DNA of 40,646 bases from Acidobacteriaceae bacterium. GTDB lineage: Bacteria; Acidobacteriota; Terriglobia; Terriglobales; Acidobacteriaceae. Below, piece after piece: positions 24,447-33,157 of this stretch. Each line of letters begins with the position of its first letter. Position 1 is the stretch's first letter. The DNA is taken from NCBI GenBank assembly GCA_003151435.1, contig PLXP01000278.1:1-40646 (forward strand), in the 5' to 3' direction. The position numbers and the translations under genes were made by a program. The notes under the pieces are model-generated. The model made no database searches and was not told where the DNA came from. It saw only the letters and a list, made by a program, of their open reading frames with translations.

Positions 24447-24788
24447 TCTCCGTGATGCCCATGTTTGCCAAACTATCGCCCTCTCTTCGCTCGGGCGCCG
24501 GGCAGACGCGAAGCAATTGCTTCCACGTTTCAAGGCGGTCCCGACTCGAAATCCGCTCGGCTTTTTCTAGTTGCGGGGCTCGTCAAAACGCACAGAATCT
24601 TCCGTATGGTATCCAGTTTTGGTATCCAGAATTTGCGGATTTAGCTGCATATGATTGCCACGATTGCTTACGGTCGCATACAAGTGAGACTCCATCAAAT
24701 TACTCATATTTGAAGACTTATGATTGCTTTTTCTTTAGAATCAAAAACTTGGAAAGGGGTAGCGAGCAGTATTCGCTATAATGCGCCC
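24447..24788. other. Intergenic region upstream of lexA
   Basis: 342 bp without a supportable gene. Its right end carries TATAAT (24777-24782) 6 bases before the lexA start codon and an inverted repeat overlapping it. Confidence 0.5.
24761..24782 (+). promoter_or_regulatory. lexA promoter -10 with overlapping inverted repeat
   Basis: AGCGA (24761-24765) and TCGCT (24773-24777) are inverted 5-mers with a 7-base spacer, overlapping TATAAT at 24777-24782. The -10 box is so close to the start codon that the transcript would be leaderless or nearly so. The repeat could be the LexA autoregulatory box of this group, but it does not match a box I know. Confidence 0.35.
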
Positions 24789-25394
24789 ATGGCTGTCACT
24801 CGGAGACAAAAAGAAATCCTCGATTTCCTCGAATCGTTTGTGACCCGCAACGGCTATTCCCCCTCGTTCGAGGAGATTGCGCGCGGTATGGGCCTCAAGA
24901 GCCTGGCCACCGTTCACAAGCACATCACCAACCTCGAGAAGAAGGGACTGCTGGACCGCGTACACAACCGCAGCCGGTCCATCGACGTGTTGCCTCCGGG
25001 CGCGCGCTCGCGGTCAAGCGACAGGCTGCCGCTGGCCGGGCGCATCGCCGCCGGTCAGCCGGTGGAGGCGTCGGAAACCAACGAGAGCATTTCGCTGCAC
25101 GACGTGGTGGGAAACCGCGACGTCTTCGCGCTCGAAGTGCGGGGCGATTCCATGCGCGACGAGCACATCATCAGCGGCGACTATGTGCTGGTGGAGCGCA
25201 CACGCACGGCCCGCCAGGGAGAGATCGTCGTCGCGCTGGTGCACGGCTCGGAGACTACCCTCAAGCGTTTCTACTCCGAGGGCAACGTGGTGCGGCTGCA
25301 ACCCGCCAACATCGAGATGGAACCCATCTATGTTCCCGCCGCGCAGGTGGCCATCCAGGGCCGCGTGCTGGGCGTTCTGCGCAAATATCATTGA
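24789..25394 (+). CDS. lexA: LexA repressor
   Basis: A 201-residue SOS repressor. The N-terminal winged helix-turn-helix (SFEEIARGMGLKSLATVHKH) spans about 25-55. The autocleavage site is A83-G84 (RLPLAGRIAAG), and the S24 peptidase dyad is S121 (RGDSMRDEHI) and K159 (TTLKRF). Length and all catalytic residues are normal, so it should be a functional, RecA-inducible repressor. ATG 24789 gives the usual LexA N-terminus (TRRQKEILDFL); the longer frame from 24720 is not plausible. Confidence 0.96.
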   Translation: MAVTRRQKEILDFLESFVTRNGYSPSFEEIARGMGLKSLATVHKHITNLEKKGLLDRVHNRSRSIDVLPPGARSRSSDRLPLAGRIAAGQPVEASETNESISLHDVVGNRDVFALEVRGDSMRDEHIISGDYVLVERTRTARQGEIVVALVHGSETTLKRFYSEGNVVRLQPANIEMEPIYVPAAQVAIQGRVLGVLRKYH

Positions 25395-26063
25395 TCGCGG
25401 GGGCCGCTCCCCGGCCTTAAACCTGACATGGAGTCGCGTCCGGCAGTGGATCATTGCTGGATACAACGGAATGCTGCCACGGGCGCCGTCTTCGGCACAC
25501 TCTTAAGCTGCCACTGGATGCAATCGAATTCTGCCATCCTCGCGATGTTTACCAAACAGTAATTTCTTTTTTGGCCACGACACGCCCGGAACTCAGAATA
25601 GGCCTCAGCTGCACTCGCCCAGGAGTGCTAGATTTGGAAATTCTTCCGGCCGATTACACTTGATCGGAAAGGGAAACGAAAGATCGATTTGGGTCTTCAG
25701 CGGGGTTCAGTCGCCCTTTCCGAGGTAGGGTCAGACTTCGGACAATAGAGGACAGTAAGCGGGTCAAAACAATGAAAGAAAACAACTTTCTGCGATGCTC
25801 CACTTCCATCCCTTCGACTGAAAGCCTCATCTTCCAAGTTGCTTATTCCATTCACACGCCGTCCCACTAACGTGCTTAATTGTCCGAATTCTGAGGGAAT
25901 CTCCTTAGGTTACTGCGCTTAATCCCCACAGCAAGGTGCAACCCCATTTTGTTCTTCCTTCTTTGTCCCACCCGAAAACGTGACACGTTTTCGGGTAGGC
26001 GTTGAGAAGTTCTATCCCACTTATTCTCAATCTGAAATCACGGAAGTGTCTGTATTTCGAGCC
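25395..26063. other. 669-bp intergenic region
   Basis: No supportable coding frame between lexA and the downstream convergent gene. Base composition is less GC-biased than in the flanks. The one clear structure is the 25-bp palindrome at 25971-25995. Confidence 0.6.
25971..25995. repeat. Perfect 25-bp palindrome
   Basis: CCCGAAAACGTG and CACGTTTTCGGG are perfect inverted 12-mers around one central A. A one-base loop and the lack of a U-tract argue against a classic terminator. It could be an operator, a REP-like element or a cruciform-forming site. Confidence 0.7.
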
Positions 26064-26891
26064 CTACCGCTCGGCAACCCCCGCTGGCTCCGGCGCACCC
26101 TTCGGAGAAGACAGATATCCTGTCACCGTGTTCTTGGCGCTCACGTTGTTGACCACGATCTCAAACAACATGGGATCCTTGCCGCTGAAGAACTGAAGCG
26201 GCTCGTTCAGGCTCTTGTCCTTCTTCTCATACTGCTTGTCGTCGGAAAAGACGGCGAGGGTGTACTTGCTCCTCTTCGAGTCGGCCTTCTTTAACTCCAG
26301 ACTCACGGTTCCCACCTGTTTTTTCACACCCTTTACCAGCGTGAACTGGTAGTAGTTCCGGTCGCCCTTGTGCTTCAGAATCTCCAACTCTTCGCCATTA
26401 CGCGCAATGAGGGTGCTGTGGCCGTTTAGATCACCCTTCATCGATGTCAACTGGTTGTTGGTGTCGGCCAGGTCGCTCTGCGTCTTGGCCACATCGGTTT
26501 TGACGCCGCCGACATCCGTCTGCACTGCGGCCACCTGCCCCGCCGTCTGCTGCTGCTCGGTTGCCAGCCGTGCTGTCGTCCGCTCCCCGCGGCCTTCGCG
26601 GACCTGTATCGCCGCCGCCCGTGTATCCAGTTGCTTCTGCGTCAGGCCGAGCGAGGTCTTCAACTCGTCCGTGGCCGCATTCAGCCGCGCATCGGTCTCC
26701 CGCTGTGCTGCAACCAGCTTGGTGTTCTGCGCCGAGACATCTGCCAGAGCCTGCTGCTGAGTAGCCAGTTTGCTGCTCAGTGTGTAGCTCCAGAGAATCC
26801 CGCCCAGCCCCAACAGTATCGCTACGGCAATCGCCGCCAACAGTGCGCCGGAATACGTTCTGGGAGTTTCTTGAACCACTTCATCTGTCAT
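26064..26891 (-). CDS. Membrane-anchored coiled-coil protein, function unknown
   Basis: A 275-residue protein of unknown function. A short cytoplasmic N-terminus precedes one transmembrane segment at about 18-38 (LLAAIAVAILLGLGGILWSY). A long Ala/Gln-rich coiled coil follows (about 45-165, many Q/K/E/T heptads), then a compact C-terminal domain of about 110 residues (NYYQFTLVKGVKKQVGTVSLELKKA...). The orientation suggests a periplasmic C-terminus, possibly contacting envelope partners. ATG 26891 has AAAGG 6 bases upstream and is preferred to a longer frame from 26969. It has no evident operon partner. Confidence 0.7.
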   Translation of the reverse strand: MTDEVVQETPRTYSGALLAAIAVAILLGLGGILWSYTLSSKLATQQQALADVSAQNTKLVAAQRETDARLNAATDELKTSLGLTQKQLDTRAAAIQVREGRGERTTARLATEQQQTAGQVAAVQTDVGGVKTDVAKTQSDLADTNNQLTSMKGDLNGHSTLIARNGEELEILKHKGDRNYYQFTLVKGVKKQVGTVSLELKKADSKRSKYTLAVFSDDKQYEKKDKSLNEPLQFFSGKDPMLFEIVVNNVSAKNTVTGYLSSPKGAPEPAGVAER

Positions 26892-27134
26892 ACGTTGCCT
26901 TTCTTCAATCAGGCTCACCGTACAGTAACCCATTCCCCATGTCTGCTCTATACGGCTCACTGCCGGCATTCGCCGCCGTCTGCCTCGATGAGACGCCAGA
27001 GGAGCGCAAGGAGATGTTCTGTAACCGCACGGCTCTTATCCCCACGCTCAGAGTCGTGCCGCATCCTTTGGAAGATCGGTTGGGGCGTGTGGAGGAAGAA
27101 GTGACTGCGGATTACCAACGATGTATTCAGCGGA

Positions 27135-28226
27135 TCATGCCTCGATGTCCCGCACCAGGCGATTCATCCGGTCTTCCTGCTGTTCGATAGACTCGATCAG
27201 TTTGAACTGCGTGCGGCATCGGTCAAGGTTGTGTCCTTCGCGATGCACCTTGTAATACACGTCGCCCGCCAGGTAGTCGGTCAAAAACCGGATCCCCTGC
27301 TCGAATGCAATCACCTTGCCGGCAGAAACAAGGTGTTCCTTTTCCTGCTTTGTCAGAAACCCACCCGCCGAGCTGAGATAACCGCGTACCAGTGCCTCGA
27401 ACATGGGGAACTGCAACGTCACTCGTGAAAGGGTCCGCTCATCTTCCTCTGCGGGACTGGTCGCGGTGCGCACCATGTCGCCAAAGTCGTAGAGCGCCAA
27501 TCCAGGCATGACGGTGTCGAGATCGATGACGCAGATGCCCTCACCCGTTGCGTCATCGAGCAGCGCGTTGTTGAACTTGGTGTCGTTGTGGGTGACGCGC
27601 TCGGGCAGGTTCGCGTTCAGCAGCACGCCGGCGATGGATCGATGCGCCAAGACGAACTCAATCTCCGGCTTGGCGAGCAACGCCCTGCCGGCCACGTCCG
27701 AAGCAATCGCCTGTTCCAGCGCGGCAAATCGCTTCGGAGTGTTGTGGAAGTCGGGAATCGTATCGTTCAATCGCGGCAGCGCAAGACCGACGAGCCGTTG
27801 CTGGAACCGCCCAAACGCCCTGGCCGACTGAAACGCCTGCTCGGTCGACTCCACGGCATCGTAGGAGCGCGCGTTCTCAATAAAGCGATACACGCGCCAA
27901 TAGCCGCCATCCGCGTCGACATGCCACACGCGCCCGTCGCGCGCCGGGATGAGCGTGAGCACGCGACGGTCGCAGTCCGGTTCGCCCTTGGCCTGCGCCG
28001 CCAGGTGCGACGTCACGCGCTGAATGTTCTGCATCAGCGCGACAGGATTAGTGAAAATCCTGGTATTGATGCGCTGCAACAGAAAGCGCACCGGCACGCC
28101 AGCCTGCCGAAAGACAACGCAGTACGAGTCATTGATGTGCCCAGCGCCGTACGGAGCCGCACCCGCGAATTCCCCATCGATTTCGAACTGGCGTGCAACT
28201 TCGCCGAGGAGATCGTCAAGTCTCAT
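27135..28226 (-). CDS. nahK: NahK-like N-acetylhexosamine 1-kinase
   Basis: A 363-residue kinase of the aminoglycoside-phosphotransferase fold. It resembles bifidobacterial NahK along its length: PYGAGHINDSY near residue 25, LLQRINTRIFTNPVALMQNI at 49-68, and a C-terminal RFLTDYLAGDVYYKV. The catalytic loop is H213-N-D215-TKFNN, and the magnesium-binding part is IDLDTVMPG with D235/D237. It would phosphorylate GalNAc or GlcNAc at C1 with ATP. Its start overlaps the nucleotidyltransferase stop (ATGA), so product transfer from kinase to nucleotidyltransferase is a natural pathway step. Preference for GlcNAc or GalNAc cannot be read from the sequence. Confidence 0.8.
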   Translation of the reverse strand: MRLDDLLGEVARQFEIDGEFAGAAPYGAGHINDSYCVVFRQAGVPVRFLLQRINTRIFTNPVALMQNIQRVTSHLAAQAKGEPDCDRRVLTLIPARDGRVWHVDADGGYWRVYRFIENARSYDAVESTEQAFQSARAFGRFQQRLVGLALPRLNDTIPDFHNTPKRFAALEQAIASDVAGRALLAKPEIEFVLAHRSIAGVLLNANLPERVTHNDTKFNNALLDDATGEGICVIDLDTVMPGLALYDFGDMVRTATSPAEEDERTLSRVTLQFPMFEALVRGYLSSAGGFLTKQEKEHLVSAGKVIAFEQGIRFLTDYLAGDVYYKVHREGHNLDRCRTQFKLIESIEQQEDRMNRLVRDIEA

Positions 28227-29122
28227 CGTAAGACTCTTCTGGGATAGTGGCCCTCCTGGATCATGCGGCGTATGCTTTCGATGGCTTGCGTGCGGTCTTC
28301 ACGGTACGTGACGCCAAACCACGTCCCGCCGCCGAGCAGCACTTTGACCCGCGCCTCGCTCGAGGCAATCAGTTCGTTCACTACGTTCGGGATGTAGCTT
28401 TCCGCTTTCACGTCCGCACCATGCACTTGAAGAAACTTGAGAAAGTGCTCGCGCAGTTGCGGGAACACCTGCGGAGTGAATCCCCACATGTTCATCGACA
28501 CAATTTCGTTGCCTGTCAGCTTCGTCACCTCTCCGGCGGCATCGGTGTTCCGTGCATGCCCACCGTCGCGTTCGATGGCCTTCAGTTCAACAATCTCTTC
28601 AAGGTAGTGGTCGCTGCTCACACGGCATACTCCGCGTGAAACCGTGCCGAATTCGGAAAGCGTGTGCCGCAGAGTGAATCCGGCCATCGCGTAGTCCGTT
28701 GCGCCGGACTGCAGGTGGTGCGCCAGTGCGCGATAGGTTTCCGCTCCATAAAAATCATCGGAATTGATGACCGCAAACGGCTCACGAATGGCGTTCGCCG
28801 CCATCAGGATGGCGTGCGTTGTGCCCCACGGCTTGGTGCGGCCCGCCGGCACCGTAAATCCCAGCGTGAGCTTCCCAAGTTCCTGAAAGACGTAATCCAC
28901 CGCAACGCGCTTTTCAAACCGCGCGCCGACCATCTGCTTGAACTGCTGCTCAATGTCCTTGCGGATCACGAACACGACCTTGCCGAATCCGGCACGCAGG
29001 GCGTCAAAGATCGAATAGTCCATGATGGTTTCGCCATCGGGTCCCACCGGATCGATCTGTTTCAGACCTCCATAGCGGCTGCCCATGCCGGCAGCCATGA
29101 CGAGAAGAGTCGGACTTACCAT
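28223..29122 (-). CDS. NDP-sugar pyrophosphorylase-like nucleotidyltransferase
   Basis: A 299-residue nucleotidyltransferase. The N-terminal nucleotide-binding signature is at residues 8-18 (VMAAGMGSRYGGLK), with conserved GPDGETIMDY after it and a metal-binding acidic pair in INSDDFYG. It would join a sugar-1-phosphate to a nucleoside triphosphate. AAGGAG lies 7 bases before the ATG. It sits between a GH36-like glycosidase gene (22 bp gap) and a NahK-like kinase (4-bp overlap), so the likely substrate is HexNAc-1-phosphate and the product a UDP-HexNAc or similar (inference). Confidence 0.8.
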   Translation of the reverse strand: MVSPTLLVMAAGMGSRYGGLKQIDPVGPDGETIMDYSIFDALRAGFGKVVFVIRKDIEQQFKQMVGARFEKRVAVDYVFQELGKLTLGFTVPAGRTKPWGTTHAILMAANAIREPFAVINSDDFYGAETYRALAHHLQSGATDYAMAGFTLRHTLSEFGTVSRGVCRVSSDHYLEEIVELKAIERDGGHARNTDAAGEVTKLTGNEIVSMNMWGFTPQVFPQLREHFLKFLQVHGADVKAESYIPNVVNELIASSEARVKVLLGGGTWFGVTYREDRTQAIESIRRMIQEGHYPRRVLR

Positions 29123-29143
29123 TGCATTCTCCTTCCCTGGATT

Positions 29144-31186
29144 TCAGTCATGCGGGGTTGGTTGCGGCATCACGTCGAGCGTGAGCACTTCAAACGGAGC
29201 AAGATGGAACTCATGCGGCTGTTGCGCCTCAAGCGCAATCGCAGGGCGTCTTGCATCGTCCTTCCACGGGCTGCGGGCGGCGTACGCCTGTGCGGCCGAG
29301 GGCGGCAGTTCGAACACACCCCGCAGCCGGATGCGAATCGACTGCGGTTGACCGCTGGGATTACGCAGCACGAGAATGCCCTTGCGCGGCGTCCACGAGG
29401 CCCAGCCGTACACCTCGAGCCACGCGGGATCGCCGCCGATCCAGTGGGTGTCCTTCAACACATCGACGTTGGCGCGCGACCACTTTGCCGCCTCGGCCAG
29501 GTCGTCCCAGTTGGCTTGCGTCAGCAGCGACGGCGTGATGTACATTTCTTGCAATTGCGTGCCTGTGCCGAAGTACGAGCGGATCTCATTGCGAAAATCA
29601 TTCTCGGGGTCCTTGCTGAGATCCTTGTGACTCTTCGCGTAAATCAGGCCGTGGAGCATGAGCGAATTGAGCGGGTAAAGCGGGCCGCTCTGCACAATGC
29701 GCTGGTACGTCTCCGCATCGCGATAGGTGATCCAGCGCTCGCGGTACGGTCCGACGCCGGCCGTGGAGTCATCCTCGCCGCCGCGCCAGATGGAGTCCGC
29801 GTACCGCAGCCAGAAGGGTGACGGCCACGTACCGGTGGTCAGGTTGATGAAGATGTCCGGCTTGGTATCGCGAAGCTCGCCGATCAGGTGGATGGCGGCC
29901 GCAAAATCGCTGTCGAAGCGGCTGCCGGGAAACACGGAGTCCACGTTGCCGGTGCCGTCGAACTTGAATTGGTTCACGCCGTACTTGCGAATCATGTCCA
30001 TACAGACGTCGCGGAAAGCCGCGTAATACTTTGGCCCGGAGAGCGCGTATCCGTTCTGAACAATCTCGTACCCCGCGGCCTTCCCAAACTCGATGCGTTC
30101 CTGCTTCGGCTTGGAGTAGCCGCCCCATGGCGACATCCACACGCCGGGGTCAGCGCTCAACTTCTCCGCAGCCTCCTTTACCTGCGAGAAGCCCTTGGGA
30201 AACCCATCGTTGAACTTCCAAAGCGACTTGTGGTTGTCCCAGCCATCGTCGAAGAGGAATGAGTCCAGCTTCACGCCGCGCTTTTCCTTCAACTCGCGTC
30301 CGAAGGCATTCACGCGATCGAGTGCGTCGGCCTGATCGTAGGGCGTGAAATAGCCGAGATCGTACCAGGAGTTGTAGTGCAGAAACGTCCTGTAGGGATG
30401 CGCACGCTCCTGTTCAAGGTAGGTGAGGAAGTCGCGCCGCATCTGCCCGGCCCGCGCAACTCCAATCACGGACGAGTAAGTGATCGACTGCCCAGCGCGC
30501 AGCGGCAGATCGCGATTCATCCATGCCGTCGCGCGATCGCCAGTAACCTTGCTTTGCGACAACGGATCCTCGAAGCCGACAAAGAGGTTTCCAGCCTCTA
30601 TGGGCGAGCCCTGAACCGATCCGGTCACATGCGCGCCGGCAAGAGGCATATCCACCAGTTCTACCCTGCTGAGGGGCACGTCCCGGGGGCCCGCAGTGAG
30701 GGTGAGAACCTGCCGGATGTAGGATGAGTTCTCGAGAAGAACCAGCGACCAGGTCACGCGTAACAAGTAGTCGCTGCTCTCCAGGGGAACGTCGAACTGC
30801 ACGCCGCGCCGTGTGTCGGCCAGGCGGGGTGCATCGGGACGCGGGTTCAGTTCGTGCCGAACGGGCGGGCCGGTCAGCGCCAGGCTGCCGGCGTTGTACT
30901 TTGTTCCATCGCTCAGCAGGAGGCCGAAAGGCACATCGATGCGAAGCTCGGCTCCATGCATGCGGTCGTGCACGACCAGGCTATTTAGTTTGCCGCCTGC
31001 AACAGACCACGAGGCGCCGATGGCATGATTCTGGAGACGAAAGCTGTCTCCAGCCTGCATCGCGACAACGGGGCTAGCTTCATTTCGCTGCGGAGCACTC
31101 TCCGCTTGGATCATCGAACCAGGAAAGACGGCAAGCGACAGGGCGAGCCCCGTTGCCGCATTCAGGAGTTGCTTCCGAAAGTACAT
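29144..31186 (-). CDS. Exported GH36-like (clan GH-D) alpha-glycosidase
   Basis: An enzyme of about 680 residues with a signal peptide (1-28). It has an N-terminal beta-sandwich (about 40-250), a TIM barrel (about 262-560) and a C-terminal beta domain. The barrel carries FLHYNSWYDLGYF, SFLFDDGWD and QFKFDGTGN; D410 in KFDG is the likely nucleophile, and an aspartate of RGGEDDST (about 472-473) the acid/base, as in alpha-galactosidase and alpha-N-acetylgalactosaminidase families. Operon neighbours encode a HexNAc 1-kinase and a nucleotidyltransferase, so alpha-GalNAcase action on glycoproteins is an attractive guess. ATG 31186 starts at the signal peptide; a frame opening 33 bp upstream is less likely. 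Family number is uncertain. Confidence 0.75.
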   Translation of the reverse strand: MYFRKQLLNAATGLALSLAVFPGSMIQAESAPQRNEASPVVAMQAGDSFRLQNHAIGASWSVAGGKLNSLVVHDRMHGAELRIDVPFGLLLSDGTKYNAGSLALTGPPVRHELNPRPDAPRLADTRRGVQFDVPLESSDYLLRVTWSLVLLENSSYIRQVLTLTAGPRDVPLSRVELVDMPLAGAHVTGSVQGSPIEAGNLFVGFEDPLSQSKVTGDRATAWMNRDLPLRAGQSITYSSVIGVARAGQMRRDFLTYLEQERAHPYRTFLHYNSWYDLGYFTPYDQADALDRVNAFGRELKEKRGVKLDSFLFDDGWDNHKSLWKFNDGFPKGFSQVKEAAEKLSADPGVWMSPWGGYSKPKQERIEFGKAAGYEIVQNGYALSGPKYYAAFRDVCMDMIRKYGVNQFKFDGTGNVDSVFPGSRFDSDFAAAIHLIGELRDTKPDIFINLTTGTWPSPFWLRYADSIWRGGEDDSTAGVGPYRERWITYRDAETYQRIVQSGPLYPLNSLMLHGLIYAKSHKDLSKDPENDFRNEIRSYFGTGTQLQEMYITPSLLTQANWDDLAEAAKWSRANVDVLKDTHWIGGDPAWLEVYGWASWTPRKGILVLRNPSGQPQSIRIRLRGVFELPPSAAQAYAARSPWKDDARRPAIALEAQQPHEFHLAPFEVLTLDVMPQPTPHD

Positions 31187-31297
31187 GGCTTCACCCTGTT
31201 TGAATCTGCTGAATAGCATAGACCGCGGAGGGTGCCTGTGTAGCGCACAGTTGAGGGTGCGTTCGCGGCTGCAATTGTATCTGGTTGGGTGAAGGGT

Positions 31298-31350
31298 ACG
31301 GGTTTCTGCCCGTGCATAAGATCAGCAAAATCAACGGGGGCTTTGGCCCC
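31298..31350. repeat. Two-hairpin intergenic repeat module
   Basis: ACGGG-TTTCTG-CCCGT (31298-31313) and GGGGC-TTTG-GCCCC (31337-31350) are two small hairpins. I recall very similar hairpin pairs as dispersed intergenic repeats in acidobacterial genomes; only this one copy is visible here. The 3' side of the GH36-like operon promoter region lies next to it. Confidence 0.4.
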
Positions 31351-31397
31351 TGAGGGACAACCTTCGCAGATGTCGACTGAAACTGGTCGCGCACGAC

Positions 31398-31427
31398 GCA
31401 AAAAAGCCCGGCGCTGAGCCGGGCTTT
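31398..31427 (-). terminator. Rho-independent terminator of trxA
   Basis: A 10-bp perfect stem, AAAGCCCGGC (31403-31412) with GCCGGGCTTT (31418-31427), has a 5-base loop and runs on the reverse strand into a T-run. It lies 24 bp beyond the thioredoxin stop codon. Confidence 0.9.
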
Positions 31428-31450
31428 GGTGGTCTATCCGAATCTCTCAA

Positions 31451-31783
31451 TTAAGACAGGAGGCGCTGGACTTTCTCTTCGATGACGTCCTGCTGCACAT
31501 AGCCCACGATCTGGTCAGCCACTTTGCCGCCCTTGAAGAACAGCAGTGCCGGGATGCCGCGAATGCCGTAGCGCGATGGCGTGGCGCCGTTCTGGTCCAC
31601 ATTGACCTTGGCGACCTTGAGCCTGCCTGCATAGGTGGCGGCAACGCCGTCGACGAAGGGCGCAATCATCTTGCAAGGCCCGCACCAGCCTGCCCAGAAA
31701 TCAACCAGAACGGGCTGCTCGCTCTTGAGCACCTCCTGGTCGAAATTCGCATCGGTTACTTCCATAATTCCTACTCCAGCCAT
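31451..31783 (-). CDS. trxA: Thioredoxin
   Basis: A 110-residue thioredoxin with the classical active site W33-C34-G-P-C37 and the cis-proline segment (RGIPALLFF). It lacks a signal peptide, so it acts in the cytoplasm as a general disulfide reductant. AAGGAGG lies directly before the ATG. It is a single-gene unit with its own terminator. Confidence 0.95.
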   Translation of the reverse strand: MAGVGIMEVTDANFDQEVLKSEQPVLVDFWAGWCGPCKMIAPFVDGVAATYAGRLKVAKVNVDQNGATPSRYGIRGIPALLFFKGGKVADQIVGYVQQDVIEEKVQRLLS

Positions 31784-32227
31784 GTTCCTCCTTGCCTAAA
31801 GTACGCTTTCTCAGTGTACCTGCAACCGTTCTCTCATGGGATGCGACAGGGTGCCGGAAAGTCGCATCGGCCACTCATCGGTCAACCATGGGTTCAAAGG
31901 GCGAAGGCGAGGAGCCAGGAAGCAAAAGGCTCCCGAAAACGAAGTAAACGACATGAACCTGGCCGTGGATTTACCCTGAATTCGCCCGGAAAAGCAAAGC
32001 GCCCGGATCCCTTAAAGGAATCACGGGCGCTAGAGCAGCCCTCCCCCAGAACTGCCCACGGAGCGAATGTAGGGATTTTAGAAGTTTTAAGCAAGCAATC
32101 TTAAGTAATGCGGACTATGGTCACTAAAGCGATGTGTAGCAATGTCGTACGTACGATTTACCTCGGCTGCCGTCTCGTGGTATATTGCGCGGCGCTGCCG
32201 ATTCACCTTCAAGAACACTGGGCCCGA
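31784..32227. other. Intergenic region between trxA and thrB
   Basis: 444 bp without a supportable gene. It holds the trxA promoter region (left part) and the terminator-like hairpin near 32000. Confidence 0.5.
31990..32031 (-). terminator. Terminator-like hairpin downstream of thrC-thrB
   Basis: AGCGCCCG (31998-32005) pairs with CGGGCGCT (32024-32031), with inner pairing GATCC/GGAATC around a TTAAA loop. On the reverse strand it is followed by a T-rich run (TTTGCTTTTC). It lies about 200 bp beyond the thrB stop codon, the nearest gene end on that strand. Confidence 0.65.
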
Positions 32228-33157
32228 TCACGATCGAGTCCGAAGGGCGCCCTGCGACTCGAAACGGCAGACAATCAGCTCCGGCTCCGGCATTTTGTTG
32301 AGCGCGGACCGAATGGCAGCCGACGCTGTCTCCAGGCTCTCGTCCCCGGTAACGATAACCAGCATCGCAGGGCCGGCGCCGCTCAGGGCCGCTCCCAGAA
32401 TGCCGTTGCTCCCAGCCAGCGGCAGCAATCGCGGCAGAAGTGGACAAATGGGTGCGCGATAGGGCTGGTGGATACGATCGCGCATCGCCACCTGCAGCAG
32501 ATCGCCGCGGCCCTGGGCAAATGCCAGTCCGAGAATGGCGGCGGATTGCAGGTTGATCACCACATCGGCGCGCGTGTAGCTGGCCGGAAGCACAGCCCGG
32601 GCTTTGCTGGTTGCCAGCGGCTCGGTGGGCAGCACTACGATGGCCCGCCATTCAGCCGGCGGAACCACGCGCGCTACGTACACTGCGGTCCCCTCGCACG
32701 CGGCGGCAACAAATCCTCCCAGCCAGCAGGCTGCGGCGTTGTCGGGGTGGCCCTCCAGCACGGAGGCTTCTCGGAGGATGCGATCACTGGTCCAGTGGAG
32801 ATCGCCGAAGTGAACCGCAAGCGCGATGGCCGCCAGGCGTCCCGCGGCTGATGAGCCGCAGCCCATTCCCAGCGGGATCTGGTTGTCCATGCGAATCGCC
32901 AATGGCACGATGGGGCGGCCTTGCTCTGTCAGCAGCCTTCGATAGATGTCCAGCACCAGGTTGTCTTCGAGCCGCGAACACCGCTCAGCATCGCGCCCGG
33001 TCGCCGTGATGGAGAACTCGGCCGCCGCCTCGGCTTGCACATCGAGATAGAAATCGAGCGCGATGGCCGCGGTATCGAATCCCGGCCCCAGGTTGGCAGA
33101 GGTCGCAGGCAGGCGCAGCCGTACACATCCATCGTTCGACTCGGAGACGATGCTCAT
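32228..33157 (-). CDS. thrB: Homoserine kinase
   Basis: A 309-residue GHMP-family kinase that phosphorylates homoserine in threonine synthesis. The N-terminal LPATSANLGPGFDTAAIALD (residues 16-35) and the ATP loop PLGMGCGSSAAGR (95-107) are diagnostic. The start overlaps the thrC stop codon (ATGA), giving translational coupling in the order thrC-thrB. Two enzymes of one pathway in one operon leave little doubt. Confidence 0.93.
   Translation of the reverse strand: MSIVSESNDGCVRLRLPATSANLGPGFDTAAIALDFYLDVQAEAAAEFSITATGRDAERCSRLEDNLVLDIYRRLLTEQGRPIVPLAIRMDNQIPLGMGCGSSAAGRLAAIALAVHFGDLHWTSDRILREASVLEGHPDNAAACWLGGFVAAACEGTAVYVARVVPPAEWRAIVVLPTEPLATSKARAVLPASYTRADVVINLQSAAILGLAFAQGRGDLLQVAMRDRIHQPYRAPICPLLPRLLPLAGSNGILGAALSGAGPAMLVIVTGDESLETASAAIRSALNKMPEPELIVCRFESQGALRTRS

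Noticed and set aside
25971..25995. Rho-independent terminator
   Set aside because: The loop would be a single base and no U-tract follows on either strand.
31162..31401. Short reverse frames upstream of the GH36-like gene
   Set aside because: They read through the two-hairpin repeat module and have no ribosome site.
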